64,000 nucleotides of DNA from Stratiolaelaps scimitus. Taxonomy: Eukaryota; Arthropoda; Arachnida; Mesostigmata; Laelapidae. The notes under the pieces were generated by a model. It had not been told where the DNA came from. It saw nothing but the letters and a program-made list of their open reading frames with translations, and did no database searches. Positions 47,791 through 61,311 of the stretch are shown here, one piece after another. Numbering within the stretch: position 1 is the stretch's first letter; every line of letters starts with the position of its first letter. Made by a program: the position numbers and the translations under genes. The stretch is from contig JABWDB010000066.1 in NCBI GenBank assembly GCA_019614645.1, positions 372,001 through 436,000 of the forward strand. The letters run 5' to 3'.

Positions 47791-50072
47791 TGATCGCACT
47801 TAACACGATTGTGTAGTCCTTTAGTAGTTTCAGAGTCAGCTATTTTTATGGCCATCAAAAAAAAAGGCAGCGCAGGACATTCACGGTGCCTTAGGACCGG
47901 GACAGACTGATCCACCTCCTCTATCTTGGCCTTCCTCTCCACTTGGCAAATGCAGTAGGTAGGGCAAAAACTCGTGCAGTCATAAATGAAAATAGCCATA
48001 AAGCGAGTTTGTATGCAGAAGAGTAGTGCGCCATTGTGCCGTATGCCGTGTAGCTCAAATATATATATATATATATACGGGGCTTCGAAAAACAATGCCG
48101 GGGTAGCGGCCGGACAGGGTTAAAATGTATTAGCTACTGTTTTCCTCTCGTAGTCCTGTGTTAACTGCTAGATCTATCATTGTTACTCGGAGATCAACTC
48201 TGTTCTAATGACACTGTAAGCTACTGTAGTGTGTACTCTGACATAAGTCCATATCCGGAGAGGTTTCGAATGCGAGAGAACATATTGAAGGAATTCTCTG
48301 AGGCATCAGATCCGCATTGGTGCAGGACGGGTGACATTGCTGTTTCCATACAATCGGTACTATGCTCGTGTATTCGATGTTACGCTCGACTGAGCTGTAG
48401 TAAAGAACCTGCTGCTGTAACATGAACGATTGGCGGACTTTTTCAAGATCATTCGGCCGTTGCTACCCGGCCTGAGTCGGTGAGAATTGTCTCATTTTGC
48501 TAGACATACACAACGTACTTCCGCCTTTACAACTGTCGAATTCCCAATCAACTTAGACAACACGTAAAGACCAATCAACATTCGATCACATTAGACAGTC
48601 TTCGAACTAATTTCGACGACTGCATCTGGCTCATCTGTCTACCTCTGATGCTGTATTATTTTTCTTCAACTCAACAACACGATCACTTGTCAGCGTCAGC
48701 GAATCACATCACCAGGGGGCGTTTTCGTCATCTTCAAATTTGTGTTTCATAACATTTCACAAGCAATTTAAAACGTTCCATACCACCAACATGACCAAAT
48801 AGCAATAGAATAATGAGCGTCATAGATTCTCGATACGAGCAGCACCACCACCCGCCACTTCTCCGTCCCCGCGTATGTGAAAATCAACCGATTGAGCCAT
48901 CAGTCTCTTGAAGCTTGCTCCATTTCGATTCGGTGCTACAAGCACAAATATGTACATTTGGGTCAAGGACACAGTGATCTTGTTGTGTTATGATCTGCTG
49001 GCCGCTGGCCGTCGCTTGGTCGTCGATCGGCTGTCGCTTGACACCAATGCCACTCTTTGCTAAAGCGTATTGCCCAACCCCTCTGGCTCTCCCCCGACGC
49101 GATTCGTGAGCGCGATCCGCAATGTTCAGCGGTGACCAGTGGTACTCATCGTAATTTGAACTGAAAAATCGCCCATAGCCACTCACAGATGGATAGGGAC
49201 AGATCCAGTAGCATCACACATACAATGGCAATTCGCCGATCAATAGTGCAACCACCTGGCTCTTGCTCGGCTCTATGCTTTGTTCGTCCGGCGGCTGTGC
49301 AGATATCTAACTATCTGCTAGCTGACAATGACGTCTATCTGTTCATTCACTTATTCATTGATCTATAAATTCAGTCATACGAGTGTTTCTTCGACGAAAG
49401 GGTGGACGCATCTAACGGGCGAGAGGTTTATATCTATATTTTGTTCACTCGCTGCTGCTACTGCTGTGATAGCACACACGCGCACACGACGACCTCCATC
49501 GTAATGAGCTAATGAAAGCGGTGGCTCTTGTTTTGGTGATGTTGACAACAGTGGGGGTGTCCGACCGTGCGATTCATCGCACGTGGATACTTTTGTTGCT
49601 GTTGTTGTTGCTGCTGCTCTTGACATATGCGATCTTGTGACAATTTGTCGTTATGACATTTTAGCTACCAAACTCAGGTTCTCTATTTCAATATATATAT
49701 ATATATATACGATGATGATGATTGATAGTGAAGCGTTGACCATTGAGCAAGAAGTGTCACCATTGTCTATTGTCGTTCGACAACATTCAACAGCAACCGC
49801 AATCAAATTGAGCTGGCCCTCAATTGCACCGACTGTCCCGTCCCGTCGTTCTCTGATTGTTCACCTAATTCTGCCCCGTTCTATTTCTTCTCGTTCAGTA
49901 CCGACATTTCATCATCATGATCTCATCTCCACCAGCTTGCGTAAAATGCTCACTTTATCTAGACGTATTTCCTTGCCTACGTCCTCTTGACTGTGGCCAG
50001 CATTTGTAGCAAAGTATATTTGAAGAGGTTGTTGTTGTACCAATAAACGGTTGTTGTCGTTGCTGTGCTTAG

Positions 50073-50636
50073 ATGAGGGTCAGCAACAAAGAAAAAGGAG
50101 CAAAAAAATGCTCTAATCTGTTTAATTTCCTTGTCGTTCTCTTCATCTTCTTCTCATGTCTACCAAGAGGCCAACTATGTGTCAATTTGTCTCGCTGTAA
50201 TCGGGTAGTCAACCGCAGCCACCATAATGCCGTAGACAGACTGGTTAATAGGCGAGTATGTAAGGTCGTCTCCGCTTCGATACCCGGGTCATCCACCCAT
50301 CTATTATATCTGCCCAATCAGACACGCATGGTACTGCCACACTTTTCGTTGCTTACCACACAGGTGAACAATGCGGCGACTTTGAGCAAGGCAATGCAAG
50401 CAGCAGTGACCGCAGCGTCAACGATAGCTGCGACTACTGACTGCCGTCCGCTCGTGTCCGAACGAAACAACCACACAGATGCCCTATTTATGGATACACT
50501 TTTGGGTGATTCCGCGGGTGGACGTATGGGCAGACGGACAACGGCGATGACAGCAGCCGCTTTAGTCTACGCCGGCTTAGATACGCGATGTCTACCGACA
50601 ACGACAGCAGTAGAAGCTACGACGACGCATGAATAG
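50073..50636 (+). CDS. unrecognised ORF with N-terminal hydrophobic segment (187 codons)
   Basis: An ATG-started frame. A short basic N-terminus is followed by a strong hydrophobic run (about residues 17-31, LFNFLVVLFIFFSCL), like a signal peptide or signal anchor. Four Cys follow within about 40 residues, and the C-terminal half is rich in Ala and Thr and partly derived from GCA/ACG repeats. No family, promoter or poly(A) signal was recognised. It could be a small secreted protein or a chance frame. Confidence 0.2.
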   Translation: MRVSNKEKGAKKCSNLFNFLVVLFIFFSCLPRGQLCVNLSRCNRVVNRSHHNAVDRLVNRRVCKVVSASIPGSSTHLLYLPNQTRMVLPHFSLLTTQVNNAATLSKAMQAAVTAASTIAATTDCRPLVSERNNHTDALFMDTLLGDSAGGRMGRRTTAMTAAALVYAGLDTRCLPTTTAVEATTTHE

Positions 50637-51576
50637 AATCGAAGAGACACCTGTTGTTGTTGTTGCTGTTGTACCACTCTACCATCACTCACTACCACTG
50701 ATACTTCTATTTGCCGGAGCAGCAGCAGCAGCAGCAGCTGTGACAACGACGATGGTGGCAAATGGGCCGATGCCGATTCCTACGTATCAGCAGCAGCGGC
50801 AGCAGCAGCCTTAACAACCGTGGGGTCAGTTGCCGGCAGCATTTCGGACATTTCACCCATCGTGGACCCGAATGCCGCTTGCGTTTCACGATGCTCGTTT
50901 GCGTCAGGGAGGTGAGCGGCCGCAGTCGCGACTGTGACGTAACGAATGCGTAATAAGCCTCAGCAGCGGCGGCGGCGAAGTCGCCACATACGTTCACGCT
51001 GGGGGACACACGCACAGGTGGCTGTGGGAGAGGTCCACTGTTTTCCGCTGTCCACGATATCGACGTGTTCTCATAGTCTCGTTGTTTTTTTTTTGTTGTT
51101 GTTGTCGGAAGCAAAGTGAAATGGACTAAGTTGCAGGCGTTCGCTCAATACCGGATAACGAGCACGCCGACCTGATATCAGCATTGCGACGTAATCGCCG
51201 GTTGACTTGATTACTGCCTCTATTACTGTTGTTGTTGTTGCGTTTAATAGTTTGATAACATCAGTATGCTGACAGCTGAACCGAATGCAATTTGTTCCCT
51301 GTAATCTCACTGTACGGCGGCGTTTAGAAATGAAGATACCCGAGATATCGGTGGCAAGGAGAGGGGGAAGCATGGTACAAAGGGCTAAGATCCAGTATCT
51401 AGTCAAGCAGCTGGTCGATCGATTTTCGATAGTACAAATTCAATAGAATAGCAGTCAACTTTATCAGCCTCTCGCTCGTCGGCTGTTGCTTGGCGGTGCA
51501 ATTTTTCTCTCTACATGAGCCTCTCCTGCAACCGCCAGCAGAATGACCATCACGTCAGCATCGCTTTGTAAATCCC

Positions 51577-52092
51577 TTGCCAACGAGATACCCTTGCCAC
51601 CGACGTAGCTGCTGTCCTCATAGGAGGGGTGGCGTATTTAAATATCCCGATATTCCAACATTTCATCAGTTCTACCGTTCCGCTCGAACAAGACATGCGC
51701 TCTACCGCTGGTCTTCGCTTATCGAAGTGAAAGGTGGCGAGGTTTTGGTATTTATTGCAGGTCTAAAACATGGTAATTATCACAGGTATGTGCGAATCGA
51801 TAGGCGCACAGATGCGAGGCTCCTTTTCGGACAGGAACACATTCTGTCTCAATCGAAACCATTCCCCAGAGACCAAAAACTTAACCCCACATATTTCCCC
51901 CCCAACTGGATACCTACAATATCGTCGCCGAGAACGAATGCGCACGAATACGGCGAATTGCAAACTGGATTTTGCGATCTGCACTCGACCGGTGCTACAG
52001 CTGCGAATCCACAGATTCATCTGCTCATCCGTTTCGAGTTGACAGAATCGGTGAGACCTTTAGTCGCCACTCAAGTGCAGATGCCACTATAG
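51577..52092 (+). other. long open frame without ATG start (about 171 codons)
   Basis: The open frame begins at a TTG, contains no early ATG and is not built from simple repeats (motifs such as FKYPDIPTFHQFYR and RFELTESVRPL). It may be an internal exon or a pseudogene fragment. I recognise no family, and clear splice sites were not found. Confidence 0.15.
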
Positions 52093-53280
52093 ATGTTAGG
52101 ATGAACATGCCTGGTAATGCAAAGATAAGTGCATAGATGGGATGTCCACTCAAAAAAAAGGTCGGATAGTGAGATATAATACTAGATAACTTACAAAATA
52201 TAGCTGCTTCCAGCCAAGCAGAGCAGTGGAAGACAGATAGACTCTAGCTGCGATATCCCTCAAGGACACGGTAGCGGTTGCACTTAGAACAAGGTGGTCA
52301 CTTGAGAGCTTGCTCGAAAAACAACAGCAACAACAACTTTTATAATAATACATTGGCTGTCCATGAGCAGGCCAAGCTCGGCAGTTATAAATGCGTTGTT
52401 ATTGCAAATATAATTCAAACGGTGAAACAATTGAAAGAACAAACGCTGATGTTAAAAAAAATAATAGATACTCTTGTAACACGTCGTCAGTGAAGTTGCG
52501 CATCGCCACAACGATTAGTATCGACGATTCCACATGACTCGTGGCTAATATATAGGCTAATTTATAGCTTAAGGTAAACCGTAATAATAATCTGTTACCA
52601 AAGTGACCCAATTTCTATGTTAGAGCTTCGATCTGGGGCTCAGATCTGCGGATGCTTGCAGTGTCAAGAAAACTTCTCTTGAAACTCAATGAAAGCCGAT
52701 CTACGATTAATCTTTGCGCCGCAATTTCTAGAATAATTATGTTCGATTTCTTCTAAAAGTGCAATTAAAACGGAATCAATGGGCACCAACTAATGATTCG
52801 CATTGAAATAATCCTGCCCTGCCATTGACACAATATCAAAATCTATCGAGCCGAATGCGTTTTTTTGAGAAGAACTCTTCGCCAGAACTCTTCGCCACCA
52901 GCTGCTGACCCCGGACAGTCTCTATTAGAATATTCTGACTCCCGCTGTTAATACTTTCAAATAGCATCACATGGGTAAGTAACAAAAAAAACTTTTGGAT
53001 CACACTTACACAGTCGTGCCCTTCAAGCGAGATGTGAAGCCGGCCGGGCGGCCGGCCGGCGGCTGGTTTGTATAAAACTTTTCTAAATCGTAGATCAATA
53101 ACCTCCCACCCCATGAGGCTACGTTAGCGACTTCATGTTTGTCGCCACTGAGTGTATGAAGTTGCGCAGCGCTTTAAGTGCACGTCGGGCGGCTGCACCC
53201 TGGGCGGCTTCTTTTTTAAAATAGGAATTGTGGCTCGCCATAGAAACGAGCATGAGGATTTTATGCAAAATCACTTAATC

Positions 53281-53324
<44 letters not shown>

Positions 53325-56300
53325 GAAATACAATCAAAAACAGACTCGTCTATGTATTCCCTCTATATGTAGTGTTTCCCTGTACTGTGGCCCGTGTTCA
53401 TGAGATGTACACTGGGCTGAAGTCACTTTGCGCGAAAGCACTTCATATTATTTTTCTACAAGTGCGCATTAATATAATTCGACAGTGGTCGACGTGCCTG
53501 TATCAATTATATATATATATATATATATATCAAACAGTTTCGAATAGATCACCGAAGATAGGTAGGTGTATTAAGACGTCTTCATTAACGCATTTCGATC
53601 AGGGACCAGTAAGGTTTCCTCCGGTGGTGAACTTTGAACACAACGAACCTTTGGGAGAGGCTGTAATTCTCGTGGAGGACGATATTGCGCAATGCATGGT
53701 TTCACATTAGCTGCATTTCGGCTGATTTGAGCAGAGCTCTATTGTGAGTCGTCTTTGAAGGCAGGAAGGAATCTCAACATTTCCAACCCCCCAGAGAGAT
53801 AAAGAGCTGAGGTATCACGAAAGCATGCTCATACCATTAAACTTTGTTGTCGATTTACGTCCAGAAACATCTGACTCTCGAAGTCTACGTAGCAAAAGCT
53901 GAGGCAATGAAGTTTCATGAGGGATGTCATGCATTCGACATCGACATCAATCGCTTTCGTCTCTTCAGATGAGCTTCAAATATCTAATAAGTTTTCGATT
54001 TAAAGGTCGCCCCGATTGATGCTTCGTATGGAAAGCAAACAAATAGTAAATTATCAAGCTATTCTAGATAGGGTGAAACCTGCATACTTCAACAAGGTTC
54101 TCGCCTTGGTTCACACGTCGCACCGGAACCGAGTGGTATATCTTCTAACCAATAAATATTCTACAACTACGCAACGATCACGCAAATAGCTTCCACCTGC
54201 AAGCAACACTCCTGTCTACAATGAGTTTCTCCGTAGACGACGGCACGGCAAAATGGCCGTTGTAGACCCCCCCCCAAACAAAAGTAGAACTACGATAGAC
54301 GAACCATTGGAGGGTTATTTTTTTTGTCGAACAAATCGTCACTTCAACACACATTGCTTCGTCCATTGATTTCACCATATCCTCTTCTCAGCTACCAGAG
54401 CGCGGCTTTCGCGATCTACAACAATCGCAAATATATAGTGTGCGTATCTAACGTAACGACGTAGGGCCGACGTGTACAAGATATCGTAGGACAAATTGCC
54501 CAGGGGTTCCATTGCCCGATAGGCTCGCAAGTTAAATCGCAAACATGCCCTATATCTTGAATTATAATCTTTGCCTATTTTTGTCATATTGTCAACAAAA
54601 AAAACAACAACCTAGAAGAAAGGCGATTTTAAATATATCCTGTTAATTATCATGTCAATCATTCAATAGGAGAAATATCAACAAATAATAATATCCTCCT
54701 GCTCGTGTTTTGTTGCCCGTTGGGTCCAGTTAGTTCATAGCAGGTACTCGCGAACAGTCTGTCAACGTATCATAAATGAGCAACCATTTTGGATCATTCT
54801 ATTATGACTTCTGTGGAGACACATACATATATATATAGATATACATGTATATATACTATAATAATATGTTCACACACACACCGATATACGGAGGCAGCTA
54901 GTGCCAGAGCAGAGAGTATCCAGGATGGCATTATAATTAAGTTCTGCTAAACTGGTACAGTACAGTGTAAAGGCTACAACCAATGCTAAAATGCCTCCAA
55001 TCACTTCGGGTTGAATTCTCCTGTGTTCTCCGCTAATTGTACAGTCGTCACCGTCGTTATTTCTGCTGCTGTCGCACAGCTGCTGTTACTGTAAGGAAAT
55101 GCTTAGCTGCGAACCGTGTAATTATACTAAAAATTAATCAGATACCCCCATGTGAGACGGTCATGTCAATCAAGAGGCAATTATGATTGTTGTCGATCGG
55201 AGGCAGTCGGTCGCTCGATCGATCTTTATGCGAACGGGTTATTCTGTCGCCTTCATAAAGTCAGCAGTGCTAGTTGTTGTCGCACTACCGCTGTTAGCAT
55301 TCTAGTAATAATGGAAGTAGTATCAGTCGCAGCCGTTATAGTTAGTATCATGGCAGTCGCTGCCCGCCGGCCGGCTGAGAGCAGAAGCCCGCGTTGTCCG
55401 TGTTCTGTATTTTAGTGTTGTTTTGTGTAACGCTCTCGTGGGTGAACCGTTTATGCGTTATCGGTGTATGGATATATCCTAGTTACCCCTTACTTAAAAC
55501 ATCGGTAGCGTACGAATGTCATTTGGTCGGGCGGACCGATGGCGGGAGCGGTGGTGGCGTAGAACGGACCCGGTTGGACTAACGGTATAAGAGCGGACAC
55601 ACGGCAGCTGTGATTTTCTCAATATATATATATATATATATAGGTAATAAGAAGTGTACAACAGTCACTCATATATATCGGCACTGTCAGAATTCAACTA
55701 ACAGAAATCGCTACGGGGGCGGGCAGCTTGTGGGAGGGCAGACAATAACTCTAAAAATAATAATTACTACTACTATTATTATTATTATGGTTTGCTTCGT
55801 GTAGACGGGTAGTAATAGAATCAATCCATTACAAACATGATTGGGTGTACCTATGTATCGATGATCAGTGTTCATGCATGCAATTGTGTACGTGTTTGAT
55901 TGGGTTTGATTCGGAGGAGAAACGACCCTTCGTTGTCCGTGATACCGCTGGCAGACCTATATGGCCAAATGAACTATGATTAACGGTCGACTAATCAACG
56001 TCACTGTACGATCGACAGCAGGGAAACAACATGAGGCCGAAGTTACATGATCTTACACACGAGTTAATTATCGATTTATTTGTTTAGGTATCCGCTCGCG
56101 AGCGGGAGGGCATAAGAAGCATACTATATTGACTGAGTGAGGACACGAGGAAAGGTAGTATTTAGCTGTTTAACTGCCTGAACTCGTGATATATACTCGG
56201 CAAATAGCGAGTTACAACTTTCAGCCGTCCGGCAGGAAAAACCATTCTTAATGGTTACGTATAAGACATCGACACTAAGAGCAACAATCATAACTATGCC

Positions 56301-58814
56301 AAATATTAGGCACAGTCTCTTCCGAACATTATATTGCTTTTATTCGGCGTCCAACCATTTCGTTGAAGTATATATATATATATATAAATATATATATATG
56401 TATACCGACCGAAGTTCGCTTCTGTTCGCTACGAGGTCCCGTCGATGCCTTGGTTAGTTCCATTTAATGATGGTCTCAGACGAGAGCTTGTGAGAGTTCC
56501 ACCAGCTGCAGGTCAGCTCCGTGTGATTGTTTTCCTTTACAAGTCTCACGCATGAACGTTCCGCTTACTGTAGAAAAAGTCATTTTCCTCAGAGGTAAAT
56601 GGAGGCGGGGCTGGTTGACCCTCGATGAAATCACGTTCAGCTGTGTCAGCTATTCACTTCCATCTGGGGATTTATACTGAACGCCTCTGACTCGAGGCAC
56701 CGTCGCTTCAATTCGTATTAGCGTGTATAATAATATAGATTCGAGTCCAAGGCACATTGGAGTGTCAATAAGAAGTACCTCTCCAAATTAGTCAATTTAT
56801 TAATTTCAACTTTCAGACAAATCTGTTGTTACTGTTTCCGTTCGTCGTTATCCTCTGCCGCGTACATACATCCTGGTATTGGTTAACTAGAGCTAATCGA
56901 CTAAAATAGAAAAGAAAAAAAGTTGGAAAAAGCCGAGAAAGTTTCCCCTCAGGAGGACCAAACTTTTCTCTTTCTTTCCCTCTGCTTTCTATCTGTTTTG
57001 CATTTTTCCGTATTTGACAGGCGGCTGGCTCCATTAAGCGACTCAATAGTTCAGTCAATTTCTAATGAGCTGGCTGATCGACCACTAAAATTGACGACTG
57101 AGATTCGGATTCGTGCATTTTTCCATTGGTCAACGGCCGCGCTCGATCATCATAATTCTCTAGTCGGCTGTGGGTAATTTCCTCATCATAACGACCTAAG
57201 TGGCCATAATTATCTGAGGCCATCGTAGGGACCACCCCGAGGAACCTCGAACGGGACACACCGAGACTATTACCTCAATAAAATCCACGAGGAAGAACCG
57301 ATCGACTCATCGTTCGAGAGTGGACACTGCTGAGGTGGCCGAATCATTTACGTCATCATTCGGCCTCGTCATTATTATTATTACTATTATTATTATTAAC
57401 ATTATTACGGTCATCTGCGTTATGACCACAACACTGCTCATTATCAGTATGAATAATCATTATATTATGCGTGTCGTACATAGTTATGATTCATATTGCT
57501 TCTGGGGGATTGTGAGGCATTTACAACCAACCAGAGAGCGATCGCAGAGTGACACACCAGCCAACGAGTAATCAATATGATAGCGGAGATGGTGGAAACT
57601 TTGCAACAGAGTTTCCGTAGAATCCAGCCTGACACAGAGGATCCTATACACTGTCCCAGCCATGAGAAAGCCACAATCCAGTATCCTGGTCCTGCACCTA
57701 ATCCAGCAACACTAAATGGTCGCACCCTCCCTCGTTCCGTATGAGAAGGATGAAATGAAACCTTTAGATTTCTGCGGCAAACTCCCAGTCATATAATATG
57801 TACTGCCGACAAAGATGATTGTTCAGTTCACTAATAGGATTCATTCGTGATTGTGGATGTGTGTGTTCATTCGTCACCCTGTGTGTGCTCGACTCTATAA
57901 GGCATCGTCCACATCATCGTCCACAATTATACAGCATGGTTAACGTGCAGTGGTATCGCAATGAACAAAACTCCAATCTTCTGCAGGTTCGACGCACATG
58001 TGGACGGCTGCAACAATTCGCCGCAATGGACAATGACACTTCCAAGTATTTCTCCCCTCTCTCTCTCTCACACACACACCTAATTGCAATGATTAGTAGC
58101 ATTGCCCTTTATTGCGGATTGTGGAGTCAGTCAGTCGATTGAGGGCAAATACACCCTATATCGTTAGAAAATGAATATCAGAGACCGGACGCGTTCTACG
58201 ACGTCAACATTACATGGCCGAATAAACCATGTGTTCTATGCAGCTCAGCAATAATCTCCCTGATCCAGACGCGTACATGAGTTAGTTAGTGGAGGAGAAG
58301 TACATCCATGGATGGATGCCGGGCTGGCGTTGGTTGAAAACAGATTGACGAATGATAATTTTGCAGTGAGATGTTGAGCGGGCGTTTGACTTTACGAAAC
58401 TTCGTCCTGGTTTTAAGACTAAGATGTTTTTCATCAACTGATATTTCAGACCAACCTAATTGAATATCTTAAGAGGTCAAAATTTCTTAGTTTTAGAGAA
58501 TTTTTTTTTCTATTTTTTTATTCTCATTGACATCTTGCGATCATTCATCAGGTGGACGTGGAACGTTGCGATTCAGAATACAGAATACGTCTCAAATTCA
58601 CGATAAAATAGGATGTGAGTCTGTAATTATAATAGACATCCACTCCCGTAGTGAAAATGATATCGTATACGTGATGTCGAGAACGTGAGTTCAGCTTTGA
58701 AAAATAGCGAAATTAAAAAAATAGATCTATATACACATTTCATTCGTACGTGTTATTATCCTTCATTTCGACACAAACTGATTATTTAATTATTGTTCTA
58801 CTTTTGACACGTAG

Positions 58815-59028
58815 CTAACTCTTGGCTACCATTGACCGGCTCCGTGTGCAATCGTGATCTAACCGCCAAAAACAAGTATCAATTACAACTAATACCAAAA
58901 GAAGGTCACTTTACACTGGCCAGCATTAGTTCACGAACTTTGCGAAGTGCACTTGGAAAAATCGTTCGCAAAACTCAGCCACAGGGTGGAAATGCCGTTT
59001 ATTGTACCCCGTTTTAATCCAGAATAAA
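58815..59028 (+). other. possible terminal exon with adjacent poly(A) signal
   Basis: A T-rich run ends in ACACGTAG at 58814. The sequence after it is open for about 66 codons with ordinary protein-like composition (for example LTAKNKYQLQLIPKEGHF) to a TAA at 59015. AATAAA at 59023-59028 lies only 5 nt past the stop. Acceptor, open frame, stop and poly(A) signal in order suggest a real last exon. The upstream exons were not found and the product is unknown. Confidence 0.25.
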
Positions 59029-59055
59029 CATGGTTACCATAATTTACCGAACCGC

Positions 59056-59631
59056 ATGATTCATTTGTCGGTTACACTTTTACCAAATCATAAAATATTA
59101 AGTACGTTGTTGTTGTCACTTCTGTCGACCTCCTTTGGCAACGAGGCAAGCCACAACGGGCGCCAAACACGAAGATTAGCCCGCAAAAGGGAGGCATTGT
59201 GTGTTTCATATATCGGCGAACAAGAAGTGGATCAAACGCCAAAGATGTCCTCACAAGGTCGCTTGATTTCATCGACGTCAGCATACACAGACACACACAC
59301 AAATACACAATATCATACACTATTAATAATGTTTATCTCACCGATGAACGATCCTGTTCATCTGAAAGCAGTGCATCGTCGCCATGGAACAGGAGTCAAG
59401 GCTGTCGACGCCAGATATAATCTCTGTGTCCAGTCTAATTATAGAGGTACTCACTCGCCCCTCACACGTATCAACAGCATGGGCGTCTATAGCGACACGC
59501 GATTGTGTGGATCAAGCGCCCAGATTGTTGCTCGTTTGTGCGGACCCTATGGCCGGGTCCGACTCCAGAAGAACACCAACACCACCGGTGCCAATGAAGG
59601 CTATAGTAAAGCCTATCCTATGATTGATTAG
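59056..59631 (+). CDS. unrecognised ORF, 191 codons from ATG
   Basis: The ATG at 59056 opens 191 codons with a moderately hydrophobic N-terminus (a LLLSLLSTSFG stretch at about residues 18-28). The rest is hydrophilic, with a short Thr/His run from ACAC repeats and a Gly/Arg-rich C-terminal part. The frame is open a further 18 codons upstream. It is among the longest frames outside the four genes. No family was recognised. It overlaps no known feature except the poly(A) signal proposed just upstream. Confidence 0.2.
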   Translation: MIHLSVTLLPNHKILSTLLLSLLSTSFGNEASHNGRQTRRLARKREALCVSYIGEQEVDQTPKMSSQGRLISSTSAYTDTHTNTQYHTLLIMFISPMNDPVHLKAVHRRHGTGVKAVDARYNLCVQSNYRGTHSPLTRINSMGVYSDTRLCGSSAQIVARLCGPYGRVRLQKNTNTTGANEGYSKAYPMID

Positions 59632-59649
59632 ACACTTGCACCTGATGGG

Positions 59650-60990
59650 TGGATGAATGGAGGACTCGCTCACCAGCTCGCCCACTCATTAGTGGAATTG
59701 CAATATTTGCCAAATCTCTTGTCACCCTGACGATCAAGCCAAGGATGCCACGGTATCCGCCGCGGTCTCATTTCGTGCAACGAACCACTCACCTGTAATC
59801 AATGAAAGAAAAAAATATAGGGCTCCCATTATTATGATTCTTATTATTATTATTCTTCTTTATCACAATCACCATTGATATAGAAAAACAATTAAATCGG
59901 TTTTTATTACTGTTCATGGTTATCATAATGGTGCTTCGTTTTGCTCGTTAACGTTAGCGTCGATGCAATAGTTAGAATTAATTGTTTTTCTCATAATGAT
60001 GCTTTGTTTCGAGCTTTCCCAGAATTTCAAGAAGGGATTCAGTATGTTTGCTTCACGTTTCAACAATTGCTGTATCCCGAACGACACGTAATATAACTGA
60101 ATTAACTAAACACAAGTCGGCTAATTAATAATATCGACGATACTGTGCGCCCCCTTTTTCGGTTCCGGTTGCTGCGTTCAGTTGTGAACTCTGCAGCTGT
60201 GTCGACATCAGGGTGCCATGGTTACAGAAATATACTAACACTCATTTTGTATGGACGATAAGGGTCATGTTCGCCAATTTTCATTATATTCTTTATATGT
60301 CTTCATCATAATACAATAATAACTATATATATATAAAAGATGTGTACCATGTTGCACATGCAGTTGGATTTATTTACTTATCGTGAGTCGTGCATAAATC
60401 ATTCAATCAGAGGCAAGCATCCGCCAATTAGTGATAACAACACCATCAACTTCCCCTCGTTCAGCGCAGTACCTGCGTCCTGATAGAGGACACGCCGATA
60501 AACGGTCAGGGTGTTGCTTACACATTTACAAGTCAATGGCACATACAGCCAAACCAATACATATGTGGTTCTTCCGCAGAAATTAGAATGGCCTCTTTCT
60601 GTTCACATTTACATTATCATTGATAGAGGCGCGCTGACTATTTAACGTTTTTTTTTACGCTAAACTATGATACGTTGGTGCTGCTGCTGCTTCGACTCCT
60701 ATTGTAGCCATTCGGCGGAAGCCGGCAGATACAAACAACTCTACAAATAGTACTTAAGTGTTATTTGAGTGAGACACGCTGAACAGTGATGGTGAAGCTT
60801 GTCTGATTTCTCGATTTGTCGGTGTTGTGATCACTATTTTCGTTAATATTGTCCCACATCATATTTATGCTGCGTTCAACAGTAGCAGCTGTCATTGCAC
60901 GACCTGCTGTTGCACGAAGCCAACGGATACCCGCCACAGAGCAACACTGTGCTTGCCTTAGGAAGACCCGCGTGGTTTACAAACAATCGG
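59650..60990. other. non-coding stretch
   Basis: Nothing recognised. AT-rich sequence with an ATT run near 59838-59860. Confidence 0.6.
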
Positions 60991-60997
60991 CTCAAAC

Positions 60998-61204
60998 ATG
61001 AATAGCGGCACCGAGGTAGAAATAACGGAAGGCAGAGAGAGGTTTATTGAAAATGTCGACACTTCCGTAGAAGTCGACGAGTTACTAGGCGTTGATAGTA
61101 GCGAAAATACCCATTTCCGTCGAGGTCCATCTGAGAGGGAACTATTATTATACATAGCCACCGACTGTTTGAAACATGCTGAAATGGCCGCTAGCAATAT
61201 CTGA
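60998..61204 (+). CDS. unrecognised small acidic ORF (68 codons)
   Basis: An ATG in the context AACATGA opens a 68-codon, acidic, non-repetitive frame (motifs EVEITEGRERF, VDELLGVDSSE). An overlapping 83-codon frame is open on the opposite strand. It lies just outside the left arm of the inverted repeat at 61312, so it could be a host small protein, part of a transposon or chance. Confidence 0.2.
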   Translation: MNSGTEVEITEGRERFIENVDTSVEVDELLGVDSSENTHFRRGPSERELLLYIATDCLKHAEMAASNI

Positions 61205-61311
61205 AACATTTACGAGAATGGCAAAATAGACTTCGAATGATAAAGTCTGCCCGATTGAACGTGATGATATATGACGGAGGCGAGTGACAATCAGTCGACG
61301 CAAAACAGTTG

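Larger units (their letters stand above)
47800..58800. other. gene-poor region downstream of the cluster
   Basis: No recognised gene. (AT)n tracts lie at 48060-48077, 49692-49708, 53283-53321, 53508-53530, 55622-55642 and 56370-56400. A perfect tandem pair of a 13-bp unit lies at 52871-52896. A GGCCGG-type run lies at 53039-53062. Frames of ordinary composition are noted separately where they seem worth a look. Confidence 0.55.

Noticed and set aside
50180..50310. tRNA-like pieces (GGTTAATAGGCGAG, CTTCGATACCCGGG)
   Set aside because: The stems do not pair as a cloverleaf and the A and B boxes are poor; at most a very old SINE remnant.
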